Shown piece after piece: positions 17,461-26,785 of a DNA stretch of 64,000 nucleotides. This DNA comes from Iodobacter fluviatilis (GTDB lineage Bacteria > Pseudomonadota > Gammaproteobacteria > Burkholderiales > Chitinibacteraceae): assembly GCF_900451195.1 (NCBI RefSeq), contig NZ_UGHR01000001.1, positions 2,604,001 through 2,668,000 of the forward strand, written 5' to 3'. The translations under genes and the position numbers were made by a program. Every line of letters begins with the position of its first letter. The first letter of the stretch is position 1. The notes beneath the pieces were generated by a model. The model was not told the DNA's origin. It made no database searches and saw only the letters and a list, made by a program, of their open reading frames with translations.

Positions 17461-19140
17461 TCATAGCTTATTCCTAGCTTGCTTTTTTTTACGCCAGTTC
17501 GCTTTAATCGTTTTCAATTTATCAGACAAACCCATGCGGTCATCTGACATAAAATCTAAAAACTCCGAAAGCATCCTTGACTTCATCAGGGAATACATCG
17601 TCAGCGCTGAAATAGGAATAAATGTTGCGAAAAAATACAGCAGCCGCAGCCACGTTGCATCGTGCGACAAATCAAATAGATTCATCCCTAAAAACCCTGT
17701 CACGGTCGTGCCAACCAAACCCAGAATGGTCACCACTGTCAGGCGCACCACGGTATCGGCCTGACGGCGCAAATCATCGTTTTCCAGATATTGGCTCATA
17801 CTGTCGATGGATTCCCTTACTTCTGCAAACAGAGCCTCTGTGCCCAAATGGCGGCGTGCCATATGAAAAATCTGATCGGCCACCACCTGATTTGATATCT
17901 CACAAAACCAGTAGCGCTGGGTAAAGCGTAAAAAAACCTCCTGCAAAACGCGTATCCCGCGCTTAAACCGCCGTGCCGAGCTGACATCGCCAATTTGCAG
18001 CCTCGACAGCGCCACCGCCAGCCGGTCAGAAAAAATAAGCAGCGCCGCTTTATGAAAATGCGCAATCATCATCAGCAAGAAATACTGATGCCTGAATTGC
18101 CCTAATGCGCCCGTATAGGGATCACTAAAAAAGCCATGCCCGTATTTACCCACCAGCACAAAAGCATGGCCATCGCACATCATGCGGGTAGACGATGCAT
18201 CGTGACGACGTTCTGGCACCCAGAACCGGTCATAACAGCAGCTCGCTTCAAACTCCTGAAACACCTTAGGCGTGTAAGGTAAATCGCCTCCTTGCGAAGG
18301 CCGGGTCACCATGCCAAGGCGGTAAAAATCTTCATCTCTTAAATCAAACGGATCATCAAAAGCCAGATAGGCCATTAAGGGCATGCGGTGATATTCAATC
18401 TGCCGGTAGCGCAGCTCGCCCAATTCAGTGGAATGGTGCAAAACCAAAGGGCGCAACAGCGCGTCCCAGTGATTGGCCATGGGTGCAGCCCTAAACTCGC
18501 CAACATGGGATAGATATTTCGATTTATGGTCGTAATCAGACGCAGCAATCACCCCGCCTTTCACATCCAGCCATTTCACCTGTTGCAGGCAGCTGGCCGC
18601 GGTTTTGTCTTCATCCCATTGCGCCGGAAAAGCGCGGCCAAAGCGAAATAATGTGTCCTGAGCCCGTTGCAAGGGCACATTGTCGGCCAGAATTTCAAAC
18701 GCCAGAATAACGATATCGATATCGTAAAAAAAATACAGATCGATATGCGCCACTTTAAAATCCTGCCGCGAGCCATCTTTGTAGTGCATGCGCACCGTGC
18801 AGATATCGTGCCGCCTGAATACATGCAGTGGCGAGCCACCATAGCCATCCGCACCGCCCCCCGCTTCTGCCGCACCTTCCCCGTATAAAAAGCGCTGCAC
18901 ATAGGGCAGAAAGGTGACAAATTCGCGATAATGGCGCTCCTGAAAAGCCAGCGGATCCATATCAAACACCGAAGGCCGCATCTGCCATGGCGAATCTTCT
19001 GCCACCAGCTCTTTCATCAGCTCCCAATGCCGCCCCATCACTGCGCCACTACCCACAGGCTGAGCCAAGGGCATTAACTGCAAGGGCCAGATCAGAATTT
19101 GCCTAAAGTGACGAACCATGGTTTCAGCAGCATCCGCCAT
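17461..19140 (-). CDS. CorA-like magnesium/divalent cation transporter with long cytoplasmic domain
   Basis: 559 residues from ATG at 19140, preceded by GGAGG; the frame extends to 19179 but the ribosome site decides for the inner ATG. The last ~90 residues have two membrane helices (VVRLTVVTILGLVGTTVTG and LLYFFATFIPISALTMYSLM), and the first ends in the CorA signature Gly-Met-Asn (GFLGMNLF). The ~450-residue soluble part is longer than in classical CorA (about 316 residues in all), so this is a divergent branch. Ion preference cannot be told. Confidence 0.78.
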   Translation of the reverse strand: MADAAETMVRHFRQILIWPLQLMPLAQPVGSGAVMGRHWELMKELVAEDSPWQMRPSVFDMDPLAFQERHYREFVTFLPYVQRFLYGEGAAEAGGGADGYGGSPLHVFRRHDICTVRMHYKDGSRQDFKVAHIDLYFFYDIDIVILAFEILADNVPLQRAQDTLFRFGRAFPAQWDEDKTAASCLQQVKWLDVKGGVIAASDYDHKSKYLSHVGEFRAAPMANHWDALLRPLVLHHSTELGELRYRQIEYHRMPLMAYLAFDDPFDLRDEDFYRLGMVTRPSQGGDLPYTPKVFQEFEASCCYDRFWVPERRHDASSTRMMCDGHAFVLVGKYGHGFFSDPYTGALGQFRHQYFLLMMIAHFHKAALLIFSDRLAVALSRLQIGDVSSARRFKRGIRVLQEVFLRFTQRYWFCEISNQVVADQIFHMARRHLGTEALFAEVRESIDSMSQYLENDDLRRQADTVVRLTVVTILGLVGTTVTGFLGMNLFDLSHDATWLRLLYFFATFIPISALTMYSLMKSRMLSEFLDFMSDDRMGLSDKLKTIKANWRKKKQARNKL

Positions 19141-19211
19141 CTTGACCTCCTTATTCTTCATTACGTCAGAATAGATCAAAGTCAGAAAATAATGAGCCGC
19201 AAAGGTGTAAG

Positions 19212-19252
19212 CAAAAAAAAGCCCTTGTTTACATCAAGTAAACAAGGGCTTT
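19212..19252 (-). terminator. Rho-independent terminator of the purine salvage operon
   Basis: A 15-bp perfect stem (AAAGCCCTTGTTTAC and its complement, 5-base loop) is followed in the leftward direction by a run of T. It lies 27 bases past the hpt stop. Confidence 0.85.
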
Positions 19253-19278
19253 GGTATAAATCTCACCAAAATTACATT

Positions 19279-19833
19279 TTACATACCATGAACAGCATAA
19301 ATCGCCAGCGTATTGCGCCAATAGCCTTGGTAATCCATACCACAGCCAAAAAGGAAGCGATCTTCTACTTGCAGACCAACGTAATCAGCAGTGACACCCA
19401 CCGCCTTACGATCGTGCTTTTTATCAATCAGCACGGCAACACGCACTTCTTTTGCACCTTGCTCACGGCAGTATTCCAAGATGGCCGCCAGTGTATGGCC
19501 TTCATCCAGGATGTCATCCACGATAACGACAACGCGGCCCTTCATGCTTTCTTGCGGCTTTACTTTCCAATCCAGCACACCACCGCTGGTTTCTTTGCGA
19601 TAACGCGTGGCGTGCATATAGGACACTTCCAGAGGGAAGCGTAAGCGTGGCAATAAGTGCCCTGACACAATCAAGCCACCATTCATAACGGTATAAACAA
19701 TCGGATTGGCATATTGTAAATCAGCCGTCATCTCCACAGCCATGCGATCCAGCGCAGCCAGTACTTCTGCCTCGCTGTGCAGGCAATCCGAGTTATCAAT
19801 AATGGTTTGGGCTTCAGGGAGTTCTAGGGTCAC
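19279..19833 (-). CDS. hpt: Hypoxanthine-guanine phosphoribosyltransferase
   Basis: About 184 residues. The PRPP-binding motif VVVIVDDILDEGHTLAAI is clear, as is VMNGGLIVSG near the N-terminus. It salvages hypoxanthine/guanine to IMP/GMP. I chose GTG 19833, which has AAAGG nine bases upstream; a TTG at 19863 would add ten residues. Last gene of permease-apt-hpt, closed by a strong terminator. Confidence 0.88.
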   Translation of the reverse strand: MTLELPEAQTIIDNSDCLHSEAEVLAALDRMAVEMTADLQYANPIVYTVMNGGLIVSGHLLPRLRFPLEVSYMHATRYRKETSGGVLDWKVKPQESMKGRVVVIVDDILDEGHTLAAILEYCREQGAKEVRVAVLIDKKHDRKAVGVTADYVGLQVEDRFLFGCGMDYQGYWRNTLAIYAVHGM

Positions 19834-19912
19834 GATAGCGTACCTTTTCTTCAAGTCATTCAAATAAAAACGAGGGGACCGCCACGCAGGCAGCGGCCTC
19901 CACTACACATCT

Positions 19913-20473
19913 TTAATGCCCGGCGTAATCGCACACGGTAAACAAAGGAATACCCTGCTCACGCACGATTTTTGATCCGCCCAGCTCTGGCAAATCAACA
20001 ATGGCAGCGGCCTCTACAATAGTTGCTCCAAGGCGGTTTAATAACTTCGCCGCAGCCACCATGGTGCCACCGGTTGCCACCAGATCATCAATTAACAATA
20101 CGCGATCGCCCTTTTTGCAGGCATCGGTATGAATCTCTACCGTGGCCGAGCCGTATTCCAGCTCGTATTCTTCTGCCACCGTTAAAAAGGGTAATTTGCC
20201 TTTTTTACGCACCGGCACAAAGCCGAGGTTTAATTCATAAGCCACCACTGCACCCAGAATAAAACCACGCGCATCCACGCCTGCCACCATGTCTAAATCC
20301 ATATCCATATACCGATGGACAAAGATATCAACCAAAACACGGAAGGTCTTTTTATCTTGCAATAAGGGCGTGATATCACGGAACTGCACACCCGCCTGTG
20401 GCCAGTCCGGCACGGTACGGATGCGATCGCGGATATATTCTGCGTAAGGTGGTTCTGCCTGCAATAAGCTCAT
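19913..20473 (-). CDS. apt: Adenine phosphoribosyltransferase
   Basis: 186 residues from ATG at 20473. [20 protein letters not shown] near the N-terminus and the PRPP motif [14 protein letters not shown] are diagnostic. It converts adenine and PRPP to AMP. It starts 12 bases after the permease stop, so uptake and salvage are co-transcribed. Confidence 0.95.
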   Translation of the reverse strand: MSLLQAEPPYAEYIRDRIRTVPDWPQAGVQFRDITPLLQDKKTFRVLVDIFVHRYMDMDLDMVAGVDARGFILGAVVAYELNLGFVPVRKKGKLPFLTVAEEYELEYGSATVEIHTDACKKGDRVLLIDDLVATGGTMVAAAKLLNRLGATIVEAAAIVDLPELGGSKIVREQGIPLFTVCDYAGH

Positions 20474-20485
20474 CAAATCTCTTCC

Positions 20486-21778
20486 TTAACCAAACGCAGC
20501 AAATTTAACCAGCCACAGCGCGGTGATAATCAATACAGCAGGGCTTAAATCTTTATAGCGCCCGGCCAGCACTTTAATTGCGGCATAGCTGATAAAACCA
20601 AAAGCAATCCCGTCTGCAATCGAATAGGTAAACGGCATACCCACGGCTGTAATCACGGCAGGTGCAGCCTCGGTAATATCGTCCCAATCAATTTCGGCCA
20701 GACCACGGGCCATCAGTACGGCCACATAGCAAAGCGCAGGCGCGGTTGCATAGGCTGGCACAGTCCCTGCCAAAGGCGCCACAAACAGCGCAGCCAGAAA
20801 CAAGGCTGCAACCACAAGGCTGGTTAAACCAGTACGGCCACCAGCAGCCACACCTGCAGCTGATTCAACATAGGCTGTAACACTTGAAGTACCCAAGGCC
20901 GCCCCTACCATAATGGCAGAAGAATCGGCGAACAGCGCTTTCTTTAAGCGTGGCAATTTGCCATCTTTATCCAGCAAACCCGAACGATGGGATACGCCGA
21001 CTAAAGTCCCTGTGGTGTCGAACAAATCCACAAAGAAGAAAATAAACACGACACCCAGAAGGCCCGCATTCAACGCGCCTTTAATATCCATTTGCATAAA
21101 GGTTGGTGCAATCGATGGTGGCGGAGAAAACACACCTTTGAATTCGGTTAAGCCGAATAAAATCGATAACAGCGTCACACCCAATACGCCAATAATGATT
21201 GCGCCTTTTACCTTGCGATATTCAAGCGCCACAATTAAAAAGAAACCAAATACAGCCAATAATGTGCTTGGCGCATGGATATCACCCAATTGCACCATGG
21301 TCACTGGCGAAGCGGTAATCAGGCCTGCACTTTTCAAACCAATAATGGCCAAAAATAAACCCACACCCGCAGAAATAGCCAGCTTTAATGAATGCGGAAT
21401 TGCATTCACCAGCACTTCACGCAATTTAAACGAGGAAACCAGCACAAAAATCACGCCAGAAATAAACACCGCACCCAAGGCCGTTTGCCATGGCACGCCC
21501 ATTCCTTTTACCACAGCAAACGTAAAGTAAGCATTCAAGCCCATACCTGGTGCCAGCGCAATCGGGTAATTAGCTAGGAGCGCCATCACTGCTGTACCAA
21601 ATGCGGCAGCCAGACACGTCGCCACAAATACGGCATTAAAGTCCATGCCGGTTTGCGCCAAAATGGCCGGATTGACAAAAATAATATAGGCCATGGTTAA
21701 AAACGTAGTAAAACCTGCAATCACTTCGGTTTTAACGCTAGTACCGTGTTCTTTTAGTTTGAACAATGCTTCGAGCAT
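20486..21778 (-). CDS. NCS2-family purine permease (AzgA/PbuG-like)
   Basis: 430 residues, about 12 membrane helices. N-terminal EVIAGFTTFLTMAYIIFVNPAIL and NYPIALAPGMGLNAYF are the signatures of the AzgA-like hypoxanthine/guanine/adenine branch of NCS2. First gene of the operon with apt and hpt, which fits a role in purine base import. No purine riboswitch is evident in the 94 bases upstream. Confidence 0.9.
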   Translation of the reverse strand: MLEALFKLKEHGTSVKTEVIAGFTTFLTMAYIIFVNPAILAQTGMDFNAVFVATCLAAAFGTAVMALLANYPIALAPGMGLNAYFTFAVVKGMGVPWQTALGAVFISGVIFVLVSSFKLREVLVNAIPHSLKLAISAGVGLFLAIIGLKSAGLITASPVTMVQLGDIHAPSTLLAVFGFFLIVALEYRKVKGAIIIGVLGVTLLSILFGLTEFKGVFSPPPSIAPTFMQMDIKGALNAGLLGVVFIFFFVDLFDTTGTLVGVSHRSGLLDKDGKLPRLKKALFADSSAIMVGAALGTSSVTAYVESAAGVAAGGRTGLTSLVVAALFLAALFVAPLAGTVPAYATAPALCYVAVLMARGLAEIDWDDITEAAPAVITAVGMPFTYSIADGIAFGFISYAAIKVLAGRYKDLSPAVLIITALWLVKFAAFG

Positions 21779-21872
21779 GAGCCCATTTCCCCGTTAGAAA
21801 AAACAAATAAGCCGGAGCCTGTTGTTATCTGATAGAAAACAACAAACGCCGACTTTCACACGTTAAAAAAAA

Positions 21873-22442
21873 TTAACCACCAACACCCAATAAAGCCAAT
21901 ACACCTAATAAGGCAAATACGGCTGCAGCTACAAAACGAACATAGCGCAAAATATGCATCCGGGCAGCAATCCACTTACCCACAAACACAGCAGGCACAT
22001 CTGCAATCATCATGCCTAGTGTGGTGCCCGCGATAACCGCCCAAAGCGGCTGATATTTCAGCGCCAGCGCCACGGTGACAACCTGAGTTTTATCGCCGAT
22101 TTCGGCCAGAAAGAAGGCAACGGCTGTCGCTAAAAAGGCCCCGTAAGGCTTGATTTGTGCTTCTTCTTCGCCCATTTCGTCGGGCACTAGCGCCCAAGCA
22201 GCAATAGCTAAAAAGCCCAGGCCAATAATCCAGCGCAAAATAAGGGGGGAAATCATGCCTGCGACCTGCTGGCCAATCCAGCCTGCAGCAAAATGATTGA
22301 GTACAGTCGCAACAAAGATGCCTAAGATGATAGGCAGAGGACGTCGAAAACGTGCGGCAAGGATTAACGCAAGCAATTGCGTTTTATCGCCGATTTCGGC
22401 AACGGCGACAACGCCGGTAGAAATGAGAAAGGTATCAATCAT
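21873..22442 (-). CDS. TMEM165/GDT1-family (UPF0016) manganese exporter
   Basis: 189 residues from ATG at 22442; the frame is open further, but the extra residues fall in riboswitch-leader sequence. Two copies of the family motif E-x-G-D-K-(S/T) are visible: AVAEIGDKTQLLAL near residue 15 and FLAEIGDKTQVVTVAL in the second half, giving a six-helix inverted repeat. Family members in bacteria export Mn2+. A yybP-ykoY manganese riboswitch directly upstream supports this function strongly. Confidence 0.9.
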   Translation of the reverse strand: MIDTFLISTGVVAVAEIGDKTQLLALILAARFRRPLPIILGIFVATVLNHFAAGWIGQQVAGMISPLILRWIIGLGFLAIAAWALVPDEMGEEEAQIKPYGAFLATAVAFFLAEIGDKTQVVTVALALKYQPLWAVIAGTTLGMMIADVPAVFVGKWIAARMHILRYVRFVAAAVFALLGVLALLGVGG

Positions 22443-22507
22443 CGAGTCGTGTTTCCGGGGCGGGCAGGATAGAGGTCGCGCAGCATTGCCCACCCCGGGA
22501 AATGCTG

Positions 22508-22622
22508 AACGAACCTCAGGTCTTGTCAGGCCTGCCTGCGCTCTGATAACAGAACACCGCTTCAGCCGAATACGCCATGAATCTATGGATTCAAGTATGT
22601 TGACGTATTCCCCGTAAAAGCT
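22508..22622 (-). promoter_or_regulatory. yybP-ykoY manganese riboswitch
   Basis: Read leftward, the leader shows the conserved blocks of this Mn2+ riboswitch in the right order: GGGGAATACG at the 5' side, then GTCAACATACTT, a variable hairpin arm (AATCCATAGATTC…), and later the loop block CAAGACCTGAGG. The core lies 64-180 bases upstream of the exporter start, the usual placement. Binding of Mn2+ is expected to turn on expression of the exporter. Confidence 0.88.
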
Positions 22623-22743
22623 TTAAAAAGCCAATACAGGCGACTACTCCCCCGAAGACCAAAGCGCGGATTTTAACCACCCCTTATGCATGCTGCAATC
22701 CCAGATTACAAAAACCGCCTCTGCATAATACTATTTACATGCC

Positions 22744-23220
22744 TTAAATCTGTGTTTTGATCTGTTTCAGCAGGGCTGCACAGCCTGCCTCACACTGATC
22801 CAGAACGGTCTCAAACCCAGCAGCACCGCCATAGTAAGGATCCAACACTTCTGTTTCACCGCCTTCTGGCAAAACGGATAAAAATAATTTTACACGAGAC
22901 ATAAATTCAGGCGGGCAAAGCGACTGCAAAGCCCTTAAATGCCCCTTATCCATCGCCAAAATCAAATCAAACACTGCAAAATCACTTTGATTTACCACTC
23001 TGGCGCGTAAAAAAGATAAATCATAACCCCGCTTTTTTGCATGCTTTTGCGCTCGATCATCCGGCGCTTCACCCATGTGATAACGCTGAGTGCCTGCCGA
23101 ATCAGCCTCAACAGCATGCTCCAGCCCCGCATCAGCCAGCATCCGGCGCATCACGCCATCGGCGCTTGGGCTTCTGCAAATATTGCCGGTACAAACAAAG
23201 AGCACTTTAAATTTTTTCAT
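22744..23220 (-). CDS. Low-molecular-weight protein-tyrosine phosphatase
   Basis: 158 residues. The P-loop VCTGNICRSPSA near residues 9-20 carries the C-x5-R-S signature, and the catalytic Asp sits in the DPYYGG motif near the C-terminus. It stands alone, not beside capsule or exopolysaccharide genes, so its target is unknown. Confidence 0.93.
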   Translation of the reverse strand: MKKFKVLFVCTGNICRSPSADGVMRRMLADAGLEHAVEADSAGTQRYHMGEAPDDRAQKHAKKRGYDLSFLRARVVNQSDFAVFDLILAMDKGHLRALQSLCPPEFMSRVKLFLSVLPEGGETEVLDPYYGGAAGFETVLDQCEAGCAALLKQIKTQI

Positions 23221-23308
23221 GATTCACCTTTAGCATAAACGGCCGTGATCCATCCGGTTGCCACGGACGATTACGACACACCTTTTATTAAATATTTACG
23301 ACATGCAA

Positions 23309-23320
23309 CATTTTCAAATG
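23309..23320. promoter_or_regulatory. Imperfect palindrome upstream of the zinc-type operon
   Basis: CATTTTCAAATG, flanked by TGCAA repeats, lies 45 bases upstream of the DUF3299 gene. A Zur-type operator would be expected for such an operon, but the match to known Zur boxes is weak; this is only a candidate. Confidence 0.25.
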
Positions 23321-23365
23321 CAACACAGTTACAATTGAAAAAAATTTCTCCAACGAGGACCTGAC

Positions 23366-24019
23366 GTGATTCATCGCCTGCTCGCCATTTTACTGACAAC
23401 GCTTATCAGCCACTCGCTCTTTGCAGCCGATGCCCGCCCGATCAAATGGAGCGATTTGCAGCCCGATTCGTCCAGCTTACGCGCAGCAGTGGGTAATTTA
23501 AGCCCGGAACAAAAAACAAGACTTACACGCGCTTTTCAACAGCGCCAGCAAAAAGCCATTATGGCCGCAGGCAAATTTAAACCATCCGACCTCAGCACAG
23601 ATATCAATGCGCTGCTGAATGAAGACTTTAATGACATGGAGCCTTTAGTCGAAAAAATCAGTGCTTATGAAAAAAGACGCACCAGCGAAATGCAAACCGC
23701 GCTCAACAATCAAGCGGTAAAGCTGGATGGCTATTTACTACCTCTAAAGCAAAACAATAAAAAAGTGACTGAATTTATTCTGGTCCCCGTCATTGGCGCA
23801 TGCATCCATGTTCCTGCACCGCCGCCAAATCAAATGATTGTTGTGCAATACCCAAAAGGCTTTCCATCCAGCAACTTATTTGCCCCGGTCACTGTCAGCG
23901 GCAAGCTGCTCGTTAAATCATCCAAATCAGATGTAGCTTGGTCTGATGGCAGCAGCAAAGTGGATGTCGGCTACGCCATGACCGCCAACGAAGTACGTGA
24001 ATATCAAGCCCCAAAATAA
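23366..24019 (+). CDS. DUF3299 periplasmic protein
   Basis: 217 residues with a signal peptide (LLAILLTTLISHSLFAA). The C-terminal half has GYLLPLKQNNKKVTEFILVPVIGACIHVPAPPPNQ, the DUF3299 signature, including a Cys-Ile-His that could bind metal. It is the first gene of a four-gene operon with DUF2796, ABC ATPase and permease genes, a set found in zinc-related operons (Zrg type). Its direct role is unknown. Confidence 0.75.
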   Translation: MIHRLLAILLTTLISHSLFAADARPIKWSDLQPDSSSLRAAVGNLSPEQKTRLTRAFQQRQQKAIMAAGKFKPSDLSTDINALLNEDFNDMEPLVEKISAYEKRRTSEMQTALNNQAVKLDGYLLPLKQNNKKVTEFILVPVIGACIHVPAPPPNQMIVVQYPKGFPSSNLFAPVTVSGKLLVKSSKSDVAWSDGSSKVDVGYAMTANEVREYQAPK

Positions 24020-24035
24020 ACACCAGGATACCAGC

Positions 24036-24524
24036 ATGAACAACCTACTACTTAGTGCATTACTTACTTTATCTTTCAGCGGGCTAGCCTCTGCACACGG
24101 CGCTCATGTGCATGGCGTAGCAGAAATGGATGTGGCCATCGAAGGCAACAAGCTAGTGATCACGCTTGAAAGCCCGGCCGACAACCTACTTGGCTTTGAA
24201 CACAAACCTAAGAATGACACCGAAAAAGCAAAGCTTAAGGCGGTGACCGAACAATTACAAAATGCGGGCAATTTATTTGCAATTGATGCATCCGCACAGT
24301 GCAAAGCCGCTGCGCCCAGCGTAAAAATGCCTGATTTTGCCAAGGGCGGACACAGCGATATTGAAGCCGAATATCACTTTGAATGCGCCGCCACACCAGG
24401 GACCATCGCACTTACCCTTTGGAAAAACTTCCCGGGCTTTAAGAAAATCACAGCCAACCTGGCCAATACCAATGGGCAAAAGCAAATCACGCTTAAATCA
24501 GGCCAGATGCTGAATTTGAAGTAA
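24036..24524 (+). CDS. DUF2796 periplasmic protein (ZrgA-like, likely zinc-binding)
   Basis: 162 residues from ATG 24036; the open frame starts earlier inside the preceding gene. A signal peptide is followed at once by HGAHVHGVAEMDVAIEG, the His-rich metal-binding head of DUF2796, and by FEHKPKND in the middle. ZrgA of Vibrio, a zinc-scavenging component, belongs to this family as far as I recall. The ABC transporter next door fits a metal uptake role. Confidence 0.78.
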   Translation: MNNLLLSALLTLSFSGLASAHGAHVHGVAEMDVAIEGNKLVITLESPADNLLGFEHKPKNDTEKAKLKAVTEQLQNAGNLFAIDASAQCKAAAPSVKMPDFAKGGHSDIEAEYHFECAATPGTIALTLWKNFPGFKKITANLANTNGQKQITLKSGQMLNLK

Positions 24525-24659
24525 GTAAGCTACAGCAAGTATGCCCGCAAGAGCAGCCTTAGCTACTCCTGCGGCACCCCACCCACGTTAATAAACGCAA
24601 CACCATCAAGCCCCTGCTGTGCCTGTAAAACAACGGGCAATGTCCAACAAAGGTAAGCC

Positions 24660-25340
24660 GTGATCCAGATCGAAAACCTGCAGTTCTCCTGGCCGGGCAG
24701 CGCTCGCCCGACGCTCAGCATCCCGGAATTTAAGCTTGCTAAAGCCGAACACCTGTTTTTGCACGGCCCCAGTGGCAGCGGTAAAAGCACCCTACTTTCT
24801 TTACTCACGGGCATTCATTTACCGCAAAGTGGCCGAATCAAAATACTGGGACAGGATTTATCCCGACTATCCGGGCCTGGGCGGGACCGCTTCAGAGCAG
24901 ATCATTTGGGCTATGTATTCCAACAATTTAACTTGCTGCCTTATTTATCGGTACTCGACAATGTGCTGCTACCCTGCCAGTTTTCCAAATTGCGCCGACA
25001 GCGTACAGGCGAGCCTAAAGCGCAGGCCCTGCATTTGCTTGAACGACTCGATTTACATACGCACTTACATCAGTCAGTCAGCGCGCTGTCAGTTGGCCAG
25101 CAGCAACGCGTGGCGCTGGCCCGCGCACTGATAGGCGCGCCCGAAATTCTGATTGCAGACGAGCCCACTTCGGCCTTGGATGCAGAAAGGCGAGGCGCAT
25201 TTATCGAGCTTTTATTTGAATGCGCCAAAGAGCATCAGACCGCCATCTTGCTGGTCAGCCACGACCCACAGCTCGCCATGCATTTTGACCGCAGCGTCAG
25301 CCTGCCCGCCATCAATACGATGGAGACACACGATGTTTAA
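24660..25340 (+). CDS. ABC transporter ATP-binding protein (LolD/MacB-like)
   Basis: 226 residues from GTG 24660. Walker A GPSGSGKST, Q-loop region YVFQQFNLLPYLS, signature LSVGQQQRVALARAL, Walker B ILIADEPTSAL and the switch His (VSHDPQ) are all present. It pairs with the FtsX-like permease that overlaps its stop by 8 bases. In Zrg-like operons this ATPase serves metal uptake, but the family as a whole more often drives lipoprotein or export processes. Confidence 0.9.
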   Translation: MIQIENLQFSWPGSARPTLSIPEFKLAKAEHLFLHGPSGSGKSTLLSLLTGIHLPQSGRIKILGQDLSRLSGPGRDRFRADHLGYVFQQFNLLPYLSVLDNVLLPCQFSKLRRQRTGEPKAQALHLLERLDLHTHLHQSVSALSVGQQQRVALARALIGAPEILIADEPTSALDAERRGAFIELLFECAKEHQTAILLVSHDPQLAMHFDRSVSLPAINTMETHDV

Positions 25341-26592
25341 AATTGCATTTAAAAGCTTACTCAGCCGCAGGCTCACCGTCGCCCTTTCTATACTCACCGT
25401 GGCATTATCTGTTTTACTGCTGATCGGCGTAGAAAGACTGCGCACAGAGGCCAGAAATAGTTTCTCCAGCACCGTAAGTGGTACTGATCTGATTGTGGGT
25501 GCACGAACAGGATCGGTGCAGCTTTTGCTGTACAGCGTCTTTCGCGTTGGCAATGCGACCAATAATATTGGCTGGGGCAGCTACCAAAAGCTCGCCAAAG
25601 ACGAGCGTGTGGCATGGACCATTCCTGTATCGCTTGGCGACAGCCATAAAGGCTTTTCAGTCCTTGGCACCAGCCGCGATTACTTTAAATACCTACAATT
25701 TGGCGACAGCCAGCATCTGCAGCTTGCTAAGGGCACGATCTTTGCACGCACACATGATGCAGTGCTCGGTGCCAATGTCGCCAAAAAACTCGGCTATCAG
25801 TTGGGCGGAAAAATCGTTCTAACCCATGGCAGTGGTGAAGGCGCGATGTCTGAGCACAGCGATCAGCCCTTTAGCATCACCGGCATTCTGGCCCCAACGG
25901 GCACCCCAGTTGACGACACTGTTCATGTTTCGCTGGATGGCTTAACGGCTATTCACGAGGGCTGGGAATCAGGCAGCGCCTCGCTACTGTCTTCAATGGG
26001 CGTACTTGCCACAGATGAAAACCGCAGCATTGCACCGCCGGTGACGATTACCGCTTTTTATGTTGGGCTTAAATCACGCACCTCACTATTTAGCTATCAG
26101 CGCGCCGTTAATCAGTTTTCTGATGAAACCCTGATGGCGATCATGCCGGGTGTGGCGCTTTCCGAGCTTTGGCAGCTAATGAAAATCGCCGAACAGGCCT
26201 TATTGGTGGTCTCAGGCTTTGTTATGGTGATTGGCTTACTGGGCATGCTCACCGCCCTGCTAACCGGGCTAAACGAGCGCCGCCGCGAAATGGCGATCCT
26301 GCGCTCGGTAGGCGCAAGAGCATGGCAGATATTTGTGCTGGTGATGGGCGAAACGCTGCTGCTAGTCAGCACCGGCACGGCCGCAGGCGTTGGCTTACTC
26401 TACCTGATCATCATCGCCTGCCGCCCGTTGTTGCGCGAATTTTATGGCCTGAGTCTTGCCATCAATCCCCCCACACAAACCGAGTTTTTAATGCTGGGGG
26501 CAACCTTAGTGGCCGGGGCACTCATCGGCGCGATTCCCGCGTGGCGTGCTTACCGGATGTCTTTAAGTGATGGATTAAGCCAGCAGAGCTAG
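25333..26592 (+). CDS. ABC transporter permease (FtsX/MacB-like)
   Basis: 419 residues from ATG 25333, overlapping the ATPase stop by 8 bases; the longer open frame upstream is a shadow of the ATPase gene. One N-terminal helix (LTVALSILTVALSVLLLIGVE), a periplasmic domain, and three C-terminal helices with NERRREMAILRSVGARAW give the FtsX-type layout. It forms the membrane part of the transporter with the gene before it. Confidence 0.88.
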   Translation: MFKIAFKSLLSRRLTVALSILTVALSVLLLIGVERLRTEARNSFSSTVSGTDLIVGARTGSVQLLLYSVFRVGNATNNIGWGSYQKLAKDERVAWTIPVSLGDSHKGFSVLGTSRDYFKYLQFGDSQHLQLAKGTIFARTHDAVLGANVAKKLGYQLGGKIVLTHGSGEGAMSEHSDQPFSITGILAPTGTPVDDTVHVSLDGLTAIHEGWESGSASLLSSMGVLATDENRSIAPPVTITAFYVGLKSRTSLFSYQRAVNQFSDETLMAIMPGVALSELWQLMKIAEQALLVVSGFVMVIGLLGMLTALLTGLNERRREMAILRSVGARAWQIFVLVMGETLLLVSTGTAAGVGLLYLIIIACRPLLREFYGLSLAINPPTQTEFLMLGATLVAGALIGAIPAWRAYRMSLSDGLSQQS

Positions 26593-26785
26593 CTGCGGCG
26601 GGGCTAAAGGTATGCGGCCTATCTTTTGCAGAACAGAAGAAACCCACCGGATTTTTGTATGAAATGCTACAGAAAACGGCGGGTTTCGCACGCCCAACAA
26701 TAATTCAAACACTGGCAACCCTTGCCGTCGCCTTACCGCTATAAAAAGATACCTCGATAAAAAATAGCCATAAATGGAATAAGTC

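Noticed and set aside
25153..25332. Upstream extension of the ABC permease
   Set aside because: It is the ATPase gene read in another frame. ATG 25333 overlaps the ATPase stop and starts a normal membrane helix.
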